From Desulfobacteraceae bacterium (GTDB taxonomy: Bacteria > Desulfobacterota > DSM-4660 > Desulfatiglandales > Desulfatiglandaceae), in NCBI GenBank assembly GCA_030632525.1, contig DAOVUP010000095.1:1-6533 (forward strand): a stretch of DNA of 6,533 nucleotides, in the 5' to 3' direction. The notes below the pieces were generated by a model. The model was not told the origin of the DNA and did not search any database. It saw only the letters and a program-made list of their open reading frames with translations. Positions within the stretch are counted from its first letter, which is position 1; every line of letters starts with the position of its first letter. Of this stretch, positions 6,405-6,533 are shown one piece after another. A program made the translations under genes and the position numbers.

Positions 6405-6531
6405 TTGCAGATTACCCTGGACCTGTGAACGCTTACAACACCTGTCGATGGGCCTTTTAAAATAGGTGACTACTTTTTTCAAATCTATTGGATCATCGGC
6501 AGGGTAACCCCTCCGTGGGTTAACACTGCAA
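6405..6531. repeat. Imperfect inverted repeats near the right edge
   Basis: TTGCAG at 6405-6410 pairs with CTGCAA at 6526-6531, and TTACCCTG at 6412-6419 pairs with CAGGGTAA at 6500-6507. In addition TAACCC (6505-6510) and GGGTTA (6517-6522) form a tight 6-bp hairpin with a 6-base loop and no T tract. The arrangement could be the ends of a small mobile element, a regulatory site, or chance. Confidence 0.3.
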
Positions 6532-6533
6532 CA

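Larger units (their letters stand above)
6089..6533. other. AT-rich intergenic region without a credible gene
   Basis: About 445 bp upstream of tetR. No open frame of useful length with a ribosome binding site is seen on either strand. Apart from the promoter candidates and repeats listed separately, there is a plus-strand TATAAT at 6201-6206 with a weak TTAATA 18 bases upstream, and another TATAAT at 6320-6325 without a well-spaced -35. These could serve a divergent gene beyond the right edge. The base composition is clearly more AT-rich than the coding part. Confidence 0.6.

Overview
The window looks like a piece of chromosome from a strictly anaerobic, aromatic-degrading bacterium, most likely a sulfate-reducing or syntrophic member of Desulfobacterota (the former Deltaproteobacteria). 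The main reason is a full-length gene for a BamB-type tungsten enzyme. BamB is the catalytic subunit of the ATP-independent (class II) benzoyl-CoA reductase, an enzyme of obligate anaerobes. The taxonomic placement is inferred from gene content and similarity recalled from memory, not from a search.

Layout, left to right. (1) Positions 1-504, plus strand: the C-terminal part of an alpha/beta hydrolase, cut by the window start. (2) A 123-bp convergent gap. (3) Positions 628-2652, minus strand: a fused 3-hydroxyacyl-CoA dehydrogenase/enoyl-CoA hydratase. (4) A 145-bp gap with a small terminator-like hairpin and a 9-nt periodic repeat. (5) Positions 2798-4804, minus: the bamB-like gene. (6) A 109-bp gap that is open in one frame, giving a possible 41-residue ORF coupled to both neighbours. 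(7) Positions 4914-5339, minus: a small VOC-fold protein resembling methylmalonyl-CoA epimerase but lacking one metal ligand. (8) A 116-bp gap with an 8-bp tandem repeat. (9) Positions 5456-6088, minus: a TetR-family regulator. (10) Positions 6089-6533: about 445 bp of AT-rich DNA without a credible gene, holding a good minus-strand promoter, duplicated promoter-like elements and inverted repeats.

The four minus-strand genes run tetR - VOC - bamB - HAD/ECH and probably form one regulated unit, perhaps with partial termination after bamB. A working model: the regulator senses an acyl-CoA or aromatic signal, the BamB-like subunit reduces an aryl-CoA ring to a cyclic dienoyl-CoA, and the fusion protein hydrates and oxidises that product or a later beta-oxidation intermediate. 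The VOC protein may act on a CoA-ester intermediate. The genes for the other subunits of a class II reductase (bamC to bamI) are not in view. This BamB is therefore either a paralogue that borrows partners encoded elsewhere or a member of a differently organised system. That is the most interesting question raised by the window.
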